Assembly (NCBI RefSeq): GCF_038502225.1
Contig: NW_027195508.1
Coordinates: 109,501 to 173,500 of the forward strand
Source: Cherax quadricarinatus
Taxonomy: Eukaryota > Arthropoda > Malacostraca > Decapoda > Parastacidae
Reading direction: 5' to 3'
Length of the DNA stretch: 64,000 nt
Shown: positions 53,350-64,000 of the stretch, piece after piece
Numbering within the stretch: position 1 is the stretch's first letter
How the letters are laid out: each line of letters opens with the position of its first letter
Translations under genes and position numbers: made by a program
Notes under the pieces: generated by a model
Databases searched by the model: none
Seen by the model: only the letters and a program-made list of their open reading frames with translations
Told to the model about the DNA's origin: nothing

Positions 53350-55010
53350 TGTCTGTATTTAACGTTTTGCTTTCACCACTCTTTTTCTACTAGCTATTAA
53401 TGATCTGGCCTCTGTTCTCCCATCTAATATTTGGTCATCACTTTATGGTATTGACTTTGCTATGACTTGTGCAGGCGCTAACTGCCACCTAGTAGCAGCC
53501 TCTCACCAGACTGATATCGACCGTGTTTTCCAATGAGCCAGTACTAGTGAGTTTAAATTTTCTGGTACTAAACGCACCGGATTATACCTTCTAGACGTTC
53601 TGTTGCCTCTAATAATCCGCTATACCTACATGGTTCCCGTATCTCTGAACGTGATATAGTCAGATTTCTCGGTCTTCTGTTTGTTCGCCGGTTGTCCTGG
53701 AAACCTCACATTACTTCCCTGAAATCAGCTTGTTATAGCCGGCTGAACCTCTTGAAAACCCTCGCTCATCTTTCGTGGGAGGCGAATCGTCGAACTCACC
53801 TTCGACTTCATTCAGCCCTAATTTTATCGATACTAGGCTATGGCGACCAGATATATTCTGTAACCTGTCCCACAACTCTCTTTAAACTTGCTTTTCGTTC
53901 CTTCCGTGTTGAGAACCTATATGTAGAGGCGAATGTTACATCTTTGAACGATTGGCATGATGACCATTGCCTCCATCATTTTGTTCGCTCTACTAACGGA
54001 CGTTAGTAGACGTCCATTACTTGTTCACCGCCCCAGTTTACTCCATCCTTTCTCTTCGTCTTTATTCTCTCTTGGATTCTCTTCAGTTACTCCCTTTATA
54101 TGTTCATCTAACTTTTCTGTTTTCACTTGGGAGGATCCGACAGTTCGAGTCTGTTCTTCCCCACTGCCGAGCGTGGAAGTTCAAAGAACTTAAGTTCCTT
54201 CTTGTTCCCTTTTTCTCGACCACTTCCTGTCTCAGTCTCACGCCACTGCAGTTTACACTGATGGTTATAAATACTTTGTCTGTGTCGGGTTTGTAGAATT
54301 GTTCAGGACAGTGTTGTGCGTTAGCATTTTCACAGCTTAGTTGTATGCAATTCTCACAGCGATTATACGTAATGCATCCAGGCCTTCCTTTAGTGCTTTG
54401 CAAGTTATCAAAAAAATAATACTCTTCATTCCTTAGTTCGTCGTATATAAGTTTGATTGAGCCGCAATTCTAGCAAAAGCAAAGATATTTTCTGCTGGGT
54501 CTCTGGTCATGTTGATGTTCAAGGCAACAAGTAGGTGGACTCTATGGAATGGTCAACGGAACATGACATTCCCGTTTCACATAGAGGTATTCCATTCTCA
54601 GACTATTTTGCTGTAACCTCTAGTGGATCTGAGTTGATTCATAACAAATTACATTCTATCAAACTATGTTAGGATCTTATTATAATGGAGGTCAGAGTTG
54701 GGAGACAATGCTTTCCCGTCTTCGAATCGGGCGCACACGTTTCATTCATGGGGTATCTCATGGAGAGGCGGCCAGTTCCACTCTGTGAGAATTGTCAGGT
54801 TACAATGTTACTTTTTTCCCCATTCTATTTGACCGTCCTATTCACCAGCGGGCACGCAGAATTTATCTTCGATGTCATCACCGCTCTAACACGCTTACTT
54901 TATCTTCCCTTCTCGCTGACGGCCCGACCTTCGAAACAGTTTCCCTCTTTGACATTTGACAGCAACAGATTTATTACACATCCTTCCATTATACTTCCTT
55001 TAGGATAGCT
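53350..55010 (+). pseudogene. Decayed LINE with RT and RNase H (family E)
   Basis: Plus-strand fragments in changing frames are present. The end of RT (AINDLASVLPSNIWSSLY, with the catalytic YVDD-type box degraded) is followed by the thumb at 53692-54006 (SWKPHITSLKSACYSRLNLL, YGDQIYS). An RNase H-like segment (VYTDGYK near 54255, FTA-LYAILTAIIR near 54340, a V-x-GH-type motif lost) follows. The tail at 54685-54830 includes GYLMERRPVPLCENCQV. An RNase H after RT points to the I/Nimb-like side of non-LTR elements. It is by far the oldest LINE in the window. Confidence 0.72.
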
Positions 55011-55295
55011 AGTGTCTTTTTCCTGTCTCATAAACACGCTGGATAACAGGTATATCTTGCTACTTCTACTTACACTTAGGCCACACTACACAGGCATACA
55101 CACGCATATATATACATACACACATCTAGGTTTTTCTTCTTTTTCTTAAAAGCTCTTGTCCTTTATTTCCTCTATTCTCTATGGGGAAGTGGAAAAGAAT
55201 CTTTCATCCGTAAGTCATGTGTGTCGTATGAGGCTACTAAAATGCCGGGAGCAATGGACTAGTAACCCCTTTCCTGTATACATTACTAGAAATGA

Positions 55296-56025
55296 GAAGA
55301 AAAGCTTTATAAAACTAGGATGCTTGAATGTGCGTGGATGTAGTGCAGATAAGAAAGAGATGACTGCTGATGTTATGAACGAAAAGAAGTTGGATGTCCT
55401 GGCCCTAAGCAAAACAAAGCTGAAGGGGGTAGGCGAGTTTTAGTGGGGAGAAATAAATGGGATTAAGTCATTAGTATCTGAGAGAGCTAGAGCTAAGGAA
55501 GGGGTAGCAATAATGTTGAAAGATCAGTCATGGAAGGAGAAGAGGGAATAGAAACGTATAAATTCAATGGTTATGTGGATTAAAATAAGGGTCGGATGCG
55601 AAACGTGGGTCATAATAAGCGTGTATGCACCTGGAGAAGAGAGGAGTGTAGAATAGAGAGACAGATTTAAGGAGATGATAAGCGAATGACTAGGAACTTT
55701 TGAACCAAGTGAGAGAGTAATTGTGGTAGGGGACCTAAATGCTAAAGTAGGAGAAACATTTAGAGAGGGTGTGGTAGGTAAGTTTGGGGTGCTAGGTGTA
55801 ATGATAATGGGGCCCTTTGATTGAACTTTGTTTAGAAAGGGTTTAGTTATAGGTAATACATATTTTATGAAAAAGAGGATAAATAAGTATACAAGATATG
55901 ATGTAGGGCGTAATGACAGTAGTTTGTTGGACTACGTATTGGCAGATAAAAGACTATTGAGTAGACTTCAAGATGTACATGTTTATAGAGGGGCCACAGA
56001 TATATCAGATCAGAGTAAAAGATAG
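55296..56025 (+). pseudogene. Endonuclease of RTE LINE D
   Basis: Seen are LGCLNVRGCSADKKEMTADV, LDVLALSKTKLKG, then after a stop GVAIMLKDQSW, VYAPGEERS, VVGDLNAKVGETFR (metal/base-contact motif) and YTRYDVGRNDSSLLDYVLAD. These follow the order of RTE-type APE endonucleases. Stops at about 55440 and 55650 and later frameshifts inactivate it. Confidence 0.8.
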
Positions 56026-57760
56026 ATGGGATACAAGGAAAATAGAAGCAGCAAGTAAGAGAGAGGTGAAGGTTTATAAACTAAAAGAGGAGGCAGTTAG
56101 GGTAAGATATAAACAACTCTTGGAGCATAGATGGGCTAGTGAGAGTATAAGCAATGGGGTCGAAGATGTATGTGGTACATTAAGGAATGTAGTGATAGAG
56201 AGTTCAGGAGAAGTTTGTGGTTATAGGAAAGTAGGTGAGGGAGGGAAGAAGAGCGACTGGAGGAATGTTGAAAATAAGAAAAAGTTCTGGAGTGAGATTA
56301 TTAAGTTGAGGAGTGAGGAAGAGCCAGTTGTGAGTGTGGGAAAGTTCCAGAGGCAGTGGGCAGAATGAAAGGGGTTATGGTAGCTGGAACTGATGGGATT
56401 AAAGATAGAAATGTTAAAAACAAGTGGTGCTATTATTTAATAAATGTATGTAAGAGGGTAAGGTGCCTAGGGACTGGCAGAGAGCATGCATAGTTCCCTT
56501 GAATAAAGGCAAAGGGGACAAAAGAGAGTGTAAAAAATTATAGAGGAATAAGTTTGTTGAGTATAACTGGTAAAGTGTATGGTAGAGTCATTATTGAAAG
56601 AATTAAGAGTAAGACGGAGAGTAGGATAGCAGATGAACAAGGAGGCTTTAGGAAAGGTAGGGGGTGTGTGGACCAGGTGTTTACAGTGAAATATTTAGGT
56701 GAACAATATTTAGATAAGGGTAAAGAGGTTTTTGTGGCATTTATGGATTTGGAAAAGGCGTATGACAGGGTGGATAGGGGTGTAATGTGACAGACGTTGC
56801 AGGTGTATGGAATAGGAGGTAGGTTACTGAAATCAGTGAAGAGCTTTGACGACGATAGTGAGGCTCAGGTTAGAGTATGTAGGAGAGAGGGAGATTATAT
56901 CTCAGTAAAAGTAAGCCTTAGACAAGGATGTGTGATGCCACCGTGGTTGTTCAATATATTTATTGTTGGGGTTGCGCGAGTATTGGCAAGAGGTGTGGGG
57001 TTAAAAGATAAAGAATCTAACACAAAGTGGAAGTTATCGCAGTTGCTCTTTGCTGATGACACTGCTTTTGGGAGATTCTGAAGAGAAGTTGCAGTGGTTG
57101 GTGGAGGAGTTTGGAAGGGTATATAAAATTAGAAAATTAAAAGTGAATATAGGAAAGAGTAAGGTGATGAGGATAACAAAACGATTAGGTGACCAAAGAT
57201 TGGATATCAGATTCGAGGGAGAGAGTATGGAGGAGGTGAATGTATTCAAATATTCAGATATTTAGGAGTGGACGTGTCAGCAAATGGGTCTATGAAGGAT
57301 GAGGTGAATCATAGAATTGATGAGGGGAAAAGGGTGAGTGGTGCACTTAGGAGTCTGTGGAGACAAAGAACTTTTTCCGTGGAAGCAAAGTGGGGAATGT
57401 ATGAGAGTATAGTTATACCAACACCCTTATATAGGTGTGAAGCATAGGTAGAAGGAGGATGGAGGCAGTGGAGATGTCATGTCTGAGGGCAATGTGAGGT
57501 GTGAATATAATGCAAAGAATTCGTAGTTTGGAAATTAGGAGATGCGGGATTGCCAAAACTATTATCTAGATGGCTGAGGAGGGGTTGCTGACGTGGTTCG
57601 GACATGTAGAGAGAATGGAACGAAATTGAATGACTTCAATAAAGTATAAATCTGTAGTGGAAGGAAGGAGGGGTAGGGGTCGGCCTAGGAAAGGTTGGAG
57701 GGAGGAGGTAAAAGAGGTTTAGTGTGCGAGGTGCTTGGACTTCCAGTAAGCATGCGTGAG
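56026..57760 (+). pseudogene. Reverse transcriptase of RTE LINE D
   Basis: The linker (56026-56368, Lys/Glu-rich) leads to RT fingers (SLLSITGKVYGRVIIERIK, EQGGFRKGRGCVDQVF), motif A (FVAFMDLEKAYDRVDR), RQGCVMPPWLFNIFIVGVAR and the catalytic LLFADDTA at about 57045-57066. The C-terminal region follows to about 57760 (RRMEAVEMSCLRAMCG, WFGHVERME and GRGRPRKGWREEV, in different frames). At least four stops or frameshifts occur. RGRPRKGW before the end is typical of RTE C-termini. Confidence 0.83.
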
Positions 57761-58028
57761 CGTATTTGATAGGAGTGAATGGAAACAAATGGTTTTTAAT
57801 ACCTGACGTGCTGTTGGAGTGTGAGCAAAGTAACATTTATGAAGGGGTTCAGGGAAACCGGCAGGCCGGACTTGAGTCCTGGAGATGGGAAGTACAGTGC
57901 CTGCACCCTAAAGGAGGAGTGTTAAAGCTGCAGATTTGTAACTGTAGTGTAAGCACGCCTCTGGCAACACAATGATGGAGTGAATGATTATGAATGTTTT
58001 TCTTTTTCGGGCCACCCTGCCTTGGTAA

Positions 58029-58298
58029 AACTTGCTATTTTGGTTTAAATAGCATCTCTTTTCTTATCGAATAAGGCAAGTGAAAATTTGTGTATGCAGT
58101 AATTTCGCAAAAATCATTCTGAACCTAACGAAAAAAATATATTTCATTGTTTGTTTATTATTAAATTATTGTAAACTTACCGAAAATATATTTAGTTGGA
58201 TTAGCCTAAATTAAATTGCGTTTATTTTGATGAGGTTAGGTAAGTTTTCTAAGGTTCTTGTGGTAAAACATTATTAATTTTTACAATAACATAAATGA
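58029..58298 (+). mobile_element. MITE-like element, internal copy without ends
   Basis: About 270 bp matching the interior of the 62131-62519 element (TTGCTATTTTGGTTTAAATAG onward, through GGTTAGGTAAGTTTTCTAAG). Both terminal repeats are missing: the left side joins the truncated RTE tail and the right side dissolves into (AT)n. Confidence 0.8.
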
Positions 58299-58451
<153 letters not shown>

Positions 58452-58689
58452 CACTCTCCAACGCACATGCTTTACTTCCCCAGCGCAGTCCAAAACCCAG
58501 CCTATACCCTCTCATATCATTCCAAGACCTCATCCTATACTGTCCTACAGCACTCCAACACTCATTATATAAAGCACTCAACACCCATCTTGTATCCTCC
58601 CTAAGTATTAGACAACCCATCCTACACCTAAGCACTCCAGCCCCCATTCTGTTCTCTCCCAAAACGCTCCAACCCCATCCCATACACTC

Positions 58690-59995
58690 CTAAAGCACTC
58701 CTAAAACATTCCAGCACCCATCCTATACTCTGGCTAAGCACTGCAGCACCCATCCTATCCTCTGGCTAAGCACTGCAGCACCCATCCTATACTCTGGCTA
58801 AGCACTCCAGCACCCATCCTATACTCTGGCTAAACACTGCAGCACCCATCCTATCCTCTGGCTAAGCACTGCAGCACCCATCCTATCCTCTGGCTAAGCA
58901 CTCCAGCACCCATCCTATACTCTGGCTAAACATTCCAGCACCCATCCTATACTCTGGCTAAGCACTCCAGCACCCATCCTATACTCTGGCTAAGCACTCC
59001 AGCACCCATCCTATACTCTGGCTAAGCACTCCAGCACCCATCCTATACTCTGGCTAAACATTCCAGCACTCATCCTATACTCTGGCTAAGCATTCCAGCA
59101 CCCATCCTATACTCTAGCTAAGGATTCCAGCACCCATCCTATACTCTGGCTAAGCATTCCAGCACCCATCCTATACTCTGGCTAAACATTCCAGAACTCA
59201 TCCTATGCTCTGGCTAACCATTCCAGCACCCATCCTATACTCTGGCTAAACATTCCAGAACTCATCCTATACTCTAGCTAAACATTCCAACACCCATCCT
59301 ATACTCTGGCTAAACATTCCAGCACCCATCCTATACTCTGGCTAACCATTCCAGCAACCATCCAATACTCTAGCTAAACATTCCAGCAACCATCCTATAC
59401 TCTCGCTAACCATTCCAGCAACCATCCTATACTCTGCCTAAACATTCCAGCACCCATCCTATACTCTGGCTAACCATTCCAGCACCCATCCTATACTCTG
59501 GCTAACCATTCCAGCACCCATCCTATACTCTGGCTAACCATTCCAGCACCCATCCTATACTCTGGCTAACCATTCCAGCACCCATCCTATACTCTGGCTA
59601 ACCATTCCAGCACCCATCCTATACTCTGGCTAACCATTCCAGCACCCATCCTATACTCTGGCTAACCATTCCAGCAACCATCCTATACTCTGGCTAACCA
59701 TTCCAGCACCCATCCTATACTCTGGCTAACCATTCCAGCACCCATCCTATACTCTGGCTAACCATTCCAGCACCCATCCTATACTCTGGCTAACCATTCC
59801 AGCACCCATCCTATACTCTGGCTAACCATTCCAGCACCCATCCTATACTCTGGCTAACCATTCCAGCACCCATCCTATACTCTGGCTAAACATTCCAGCA
59901 CCCATCCTATACTCTAGCTAAACATTCCAGCACCCATCCTATACTCTAGCTAACCATTCCAGCACCCATCCTATACTCTAGCTAACCATTCCAGC
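58690..59995 (+). repeat. 32-bp satellite, about 41 units
   Basis: Units are CATTCCAGCACCCATCCTAT followed by ACTCTGGCTAAC. Early units (before about 59100) vary more (GCACTGCAGC, CACTCCAGC), and the stretch 59460-59880 is nearly uniform. More diverged relatives extend left to about 58480. Confidence 0.95.
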
Positions 59996-61243
59996 ACCAT
60001 CCCCCACACTTCCAGAACAATCATGAACATTCCAGCACCATCCCCCACACTTCCAGAACAATCATGAACATTCCAGCACCATCCCCCACACTTCCAGAAC
60101 AATCAAGAACATTCCAGCACCATCCCCCACACTTCCAGAACAATCATGAACATTCCAGCACCATCCCCCACACTTCCAGAACAATCATGAACATTCCAGC
60201 ACCATCCCCCACACTTCCAGAACAATCATGAACATTCCAGCACCATCCCCCACACTTCCAGAACAATCATGAACATTCCAGCACCATCCCCCACACTTCC
60301 AGAACAATCATGAACATTCCAGCACCATCCCCCACACTTCCAGAACAATCATGAACATTCCAGCACCATCCCCCACACTTCCAGAACAATCAAGAACATT
60401 CCAGCACCATACCCCACACTTCCAGAACATTCCAGCACCATCCTCCACACTTCCAGAACAATCAAGAACATTCCAGCACCATCCCCCACACTTCCAGAAC
60501 AATCATGAACATTCCAGCACCATCCTCCACACTTCCAGAACACTTCCAGAACAATCAAGAACATTCCAGCACCATCCCCCACACTTCCAGAACAATCATG
60601 AACATTCCAGCACCATCCCCCACACTTCCAGAACAATCAAGAACATTCCAGCACCATCCCCCACACTTCCAGAACAATCAAGAACATTCCAGCACCATCC
60701 CCCACACTTCCAGAACAATCATGAACATTCCAGCACCATCCCCCACACTTCCAGAACAATCATGAACATTCCAGCACCATCCCCCACACTTCCAGAACAA
60801 TCATGAACATTCCAGCACCATCCCCCACACTTCCAGAACAATCATGAACATTCCAGCACCATCCCCCACACTTCCAGAACAATCATGAACATTCCAGCAC
60901 CATCCCCCACACTTCCAGAACAATCATGAACATTCCAGCACCATCCCCCACACTTCCAGAACAATCATGAACATTCCAGCACCATCCCCCACACTTCCAG
61001 AACAATCACATTCCAGCACCACACACTTCCAGAACAATCAAGAACATTCCAGCACCATCCCCCACACAATCATGAACATTCCAGCACCATCCCCCACACT
61101 TCCAGAACAATCATAAACATTCCAGCACCATCCTCCACACTTCCAGAACAATCATGAACATTCCAGCACCATCCCCCACACTTCCAGAACAATCATGAAC
61201 ATTCCAGCACCATCCCCCACACTTCCAGAACAATCATGAACAT
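59996..61243 (+). repeat. 41-bp satellite, about 30 units
   Basis: Units are CATTCCAGCACCATCCCCCA followed by CACTTCCAGAACAATCATGAA. The first half resembles the preceding 32-bp unit. Several deletions occur near 60420, 60535 and 61005-61070. Frames through the array (Pro/His/Ser/Thr-rich or Cys/Trp-rich) are artefacts. Confidence 0.95.
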
Positions 61244-62046
61244 TCTTGTACTTAATTCCAACTTCATCACAAATTTGAATCTTCATTCATTCTAAGTTTA
61301 CCATTTTTACCCAACTTTTTGCGTCATTTATTTATTTCATACTTCCTGTATATTTACATCCTTTGCACTCTTAATTTTCATATTCTCCTCTTTTTATTCT
61401 CACTCCTTATATATTCACATTCTTTAAATTCACTTTCAACTTTCTCTGTGTATTTATTCACTTTCATACACACTGTCTTCATATTAACTTTCATCACACT
61501 CACTTCCTTCATATGCAATACCTTCGTACTAGCTTCTTTCACTCCTTGTCTTCATAGTCACTTCTTCACTCATCATTCATCTCATTATTACTTCTCAAGA
61601 GAATAAAATTCCGCTAGTAATTCATCATCTTCATCAAACATTTCTTTAAAATATTCTCTTTATAAACCTTTTGTCCCACAAGTGTCATGGCGTACTGGAA
61701 TATATTGTGGCCTATTTCATTTTGCGATAAATGATAATATCCCAACATCACAGTTGATCACAACATTATATCTGAGATATTAACAACAGAGTCGTCCTGG
61801 CCAGGTTGTAGCAGCGACCTCCAGCAACTTCCAGGTGATGACGTCTCACCATCACCAAAAGTTTTGAGCGTGTGCGCGCGCGTGTGTTTATGGATCTGTG
61901 CGTGATTTGCAAGCATAAAAGACGTGTATCAAAAGAATCAATATGTATTACATTTTTTCATGGAGGTTGACAATTAGATTAAGATTCAAGCAGTCATTTA
62001 CATACAACTTTCAGACATACGCTTTTTTTGCTACATAACTGCATAA

Positions 62047-62049
<3 letters not shown>
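61244..62049. other. Unassigned sequence
   Basis: This is pyrimidine-rich at 61300-61600 with no credible gene. A short GTGTGCGCGCGCGTGTG purine-pyrimidine alternating run lies near 61870. Confidence 0.45.

Positions 62050-62130
<81 letters not shown>
62050..62130. repeat. (AT)n microsatellite, left flank of MITE
   Basis: Pure (AT)n ending at the left terminal repeat of the 62131-62519 element. Confidence 0.97.
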
Positions 62131-62515
62131 GTCGTGTCGAATAGGCAGAATTTGCTATCTTGGCTTAAATAGCAACGCTCATCTTGCCATATAGGACAAG
62201 TAAAAATTTGTGTATGCAATAATTTCGCCAAAATCATTCAGAACCTAACGAAAAAAAATGTATTTTACTGTGTTTGTTTAGTATTAAATTATTGTAAACA
62301 AATCTAAAATATATTTAGCTCGGTTAGGCTAAAATAAATTGTTCTTTTTATAATAAGGTTAGGTAAGTTTTCTAAGATTCTTTTGGAGCAAAATTAAAAT
62401 TTTTTACAATAACATCAATGAAAAAAATATATCTTTAAGCGTATTAGAGAAAATTTTAGAAAGGACTTAATTTTAAATGAGCTCTTGCTAATTGACCAGT
62501 TTTACATATTCGGCA

Positions 62516-62519
<4 letters not shown>
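62131..62519. mobile_element. MITE-like element with terminal inverted repeats
   Basis: This is a 389-bp non-coding, AT-rich element. Its ends, GTCGTGTCGAATA and TATTCGGCACGAT, are inverted copies of each other with one or two mismatches. It is embedded exactly within (AT)n on both sides, as expected for insertion at TA dinucleotides (target duplication not resolvable inside (AT)n). I recall very similar AT-flanked sequence being abundant in crayfish. No transposase is present. It would move by a transposase supplied in trans, if it is a DNA transposon. Confidence 0.72.

Positions 62520-62578
<59 letters not shown>
62520..62578. repeat. (AT)n microsatellite, right flank of MITE
   Basis: Pure (AT)n between the MITE and the next short element. 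Confidence 0.97.
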
Positions 62579-62579
<1 letters not shown>

Positions 62580-62603
62580 TCTTTAAATAAAATATACATA
62601 AAA

Positions 62604-62731
62604 TATAGGGGGTGGTACGAGAAAATTCTCAAACAGCTTCAGGGAGAACCTTGAGTTTTCCCTGAAGCAAGTTAATTCTTTTCTCTGATGATGAGGGTCC
62701 CTATAACAGTTCTAGAGGTGGTACCTCCCTA

Positions 62732-62733
<2 letters not shown>
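62604..62733. mobile_element. Second short AT-flanked element with internal hairpin
   Basis: A 130-bp block lies between (AT)n runs. Its outer ends (TATAGGGGG and CCTCCCTATA) are roughly inverted. Inside, CTTCAGGGAGAACC and TTTTCCCTGAAG can pair as a stem. It has no coding content. It may be a very small MITE or a dispersed structured repeat. Confidence 0.5.

Positions 62734-62737
<4 letters not shown>

Positions 62738-62807
<70 letters not shown>
62738..62807. repeat. (AT)n microsatellite
   Basis: (AT)n starting ATATATGTATAT. Confidence 0.97.
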
Positions 62808-62808
<1 letters not shown>

Positions 62809-63784
62809 TCTGACGTAAGTAGGGCTAAAATTTCCACTGAATAACGATATCTGGGTGTCTTTGAGTACGTTCATGTTTGTCTTGGTGAATGCAATTTCAA
62901 AACAGATTTCTCTGTGTGTCCTCCTGTAATTCCTCCACCAGGAAATCCTCGACTGTAGTTAGAAAAGACATCATTCCAATCCAGCAAGGTCGCCTGGGAC
63001 CTCCTGAAAGTGGGGAAGGCAAAACAACAGTAGACAGACGGATGAATTGCCGGTCACAAGATCCTGAGGAGGGATTGCTGTAGGAAGCTAGAAGTGAGGA
63101 TACTAAGAGAGTCGAGGCAAGTCTTTGTGAGATGAAGGGTAGAGACACTACATACACTTCAGAAGGGTACATATGCAGGCAAATGTAAGATGGTACAAAG
63201 TCAGAAAACTTAGAAAAGCGTCAGTGCAGGTGGTTTAGACTAAGACTGCTTCCTTGGTAAGTGATGTAACAAAATTGTTAAAGCCGCTAGAGAAAAGAGG
63301 ATTCAACAATTTTAATTTCTGACTACAAAATCCTGTATTTATAATCTGTAAAGTTATTGTAGGAGAAACTGTTGAATAAGGAAATGGATGGAGAGATGAA
63401 TTTACATACTATCAGAAAACCTTTGCTAATGCTGTCAGAGATTAAAAGATCACTGGGTTATATGCAGTAATACAAGAGATATAAACGTTACGCTTATACA
63501 TAGTAACACCAGAGCTGTAAAGATCACAACATTATAACTACTAAAATTAGAAAAGCAAATATCACTCTTTTATATATATAATTATTAAGGATACAACAAT
63601 AACCCTGTTATACATAACAGTATCAGAGTTATGCTTATACATAATAATACCAGTGATGCAAAGATCATATTTAACACAATAAAGAAGGAAGTTACACGTA
63701 GAAACACACAAATATCACACTCATATATGAAAGAAAATAAAGAAAAACTTTAATAAGAACATAAAAATCAATGACATTTAAACA
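62808..63784. other. Unassigned sequence
   Basis: At 62889-63083 the composition is more balanced, with a 64-codon frame, but I recognise nothing. Several short near-repeats of CATAGTAACACCAGAG (63500-63655) suggest an old degenerate tandem repeat. Confidence 0.4.
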
Positions 63785-64000
63785 GACGACCACAGATATA
63801 TCAGTTCATTTTTTAGTTAAAGCTACAGTGAGAGTAAAAAAATGATGGGATACAAGGAGAAAGGCATCAACAAGTAAGAGAGAGGTGAAGCTTTATAAAC
63901 TAAAGGAGGAGGCAGTTAGAGTAAGATATAAACAACTATTAGAAGATACATGGGCAAGTTAGAGTATAGGCAATGAGATTGAAGAGGTGTGGGATCGATC
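63785..64000 (+). mobile_element. RTE LINE family D, second copy (enters from inside ORF2)
   Basis: This matches 55990-56175 of copy D1 (CACAGATATATCAGTTCA, then GATGGGATACAAGG, GAGAGAGGTGAAGCTTTATA, AAACTAAAGGAGGAGGCAGT). It covers the end of the endonuclease and the start of the linker, and continues past the window edge. Confidence 0.82.

Larger units (their letters stand above)
55110..58026 (+). mobile_element. RTE-type LINE, family D
   Basis: This is a full-length-looking but heavily mutated element. The 5' UTR (about 55110-55290) is followed by endonuclease, reverse transcriptase, C-terminal region and a 3' UTR with GCACCCTAAAGGAGGAGTGT. Its end at TTTCTTTTTCGGGCCACCCT is truncated compared with the fragment at 25795-25928. 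AT-rich repeat sequence then takes over. Confidence 0.82.

Noticed and set aside
60308..60806. Cys/Trp/Gly-rich minus-strand and Pro/His-rich plus-strand frames
   Set aside because: They are repeat peptides of the 41-bp satellite, which cycles through all frames.

Overview
This window looks like repeat-dense, non-genic animal DNA, most likely from a decapod crustacean. That assignment is an inference: it rests on the mix of CR1-like, RTE-like and RNase H-bearing non-LTR elements, on long (AC)n, (AT)n and (CT)n runs, and on AT-flanked short elements that I recognise from crayfish and shrimp sequence. I see no convincing host protein-coding gene, rRNA, tRNA gene or CRISPR array. Almost every protein-like reading frame belongs to a mobile element. 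The other long open frames are by-products of tandem repeats.

Layout. 1-1208 is the 3' part of a CR1-like LINE (family A). 1681-3607 is a 46-bp minisatellite and 4402-5804 an 18-bp minisatellite. 6329-9596 is a nest of a second CR1-like family (B), including a head-to-head pair and fragments inserted inside a copy. 9597-16527 is an antisense family A LINE split by a young LTR retrotransposon (9907-14582) with near-identical LTRs and a 5-bp target duplication. 16740-17155 is a tRNA-derived SINE and 17463-18513 a 63-bp minisatellite. 20332-22900 is a nearly intact third LINE (C). 25795-28908 holds an RTE tail and a family A LINE between (AC)n and (AT)n. 29303-30030 is another 46-bp array.

31513-36460 carries, on the minus strand, a decayed protein-primed type B DNA polymerase of Maverick/Polinton (or adintovirus-like) type. 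It is split by an ORF1-only non-LTR element (about 32965-34978). 36935-39306 is a 46/48-bp array. 41500-42495 is (CT)n with a small LINE C tail. 42503-48606 holds three family A LINEs separated by (AC)n. 49050-51240 carries, on the plus strand, remnants of a Polinton packaging ATPase, integrase, small protein and penton-like protein. 51240-52265 is a ~33-bp array. 53350-55010 is an RNase H-bearing LINE relic and 55110-58026 an RTE LINE. 58690-61243 holds two adjoining satellites (32 and 41 bp). 62050-62807 holds two short (AT)n-flanked elements, and the right edge enters a second RTE copy.

How the parts relate. Elements use each other and simple repeats as landing sites: LTR element into LINE, LINE fragments into LINE, ORF1-only element into a viral-type polymerase, and LINEs into (AC)n tracts. 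The main minisatellites alone cover roughly 11 kb (about 17%) of the window. The most notable items are the LTR element (integrase tail before RT, fused to an unusually long tRNA-like primer site), the broken Polinton, the (AC)n-bounded LINE family and the emerging higher-order repeats.
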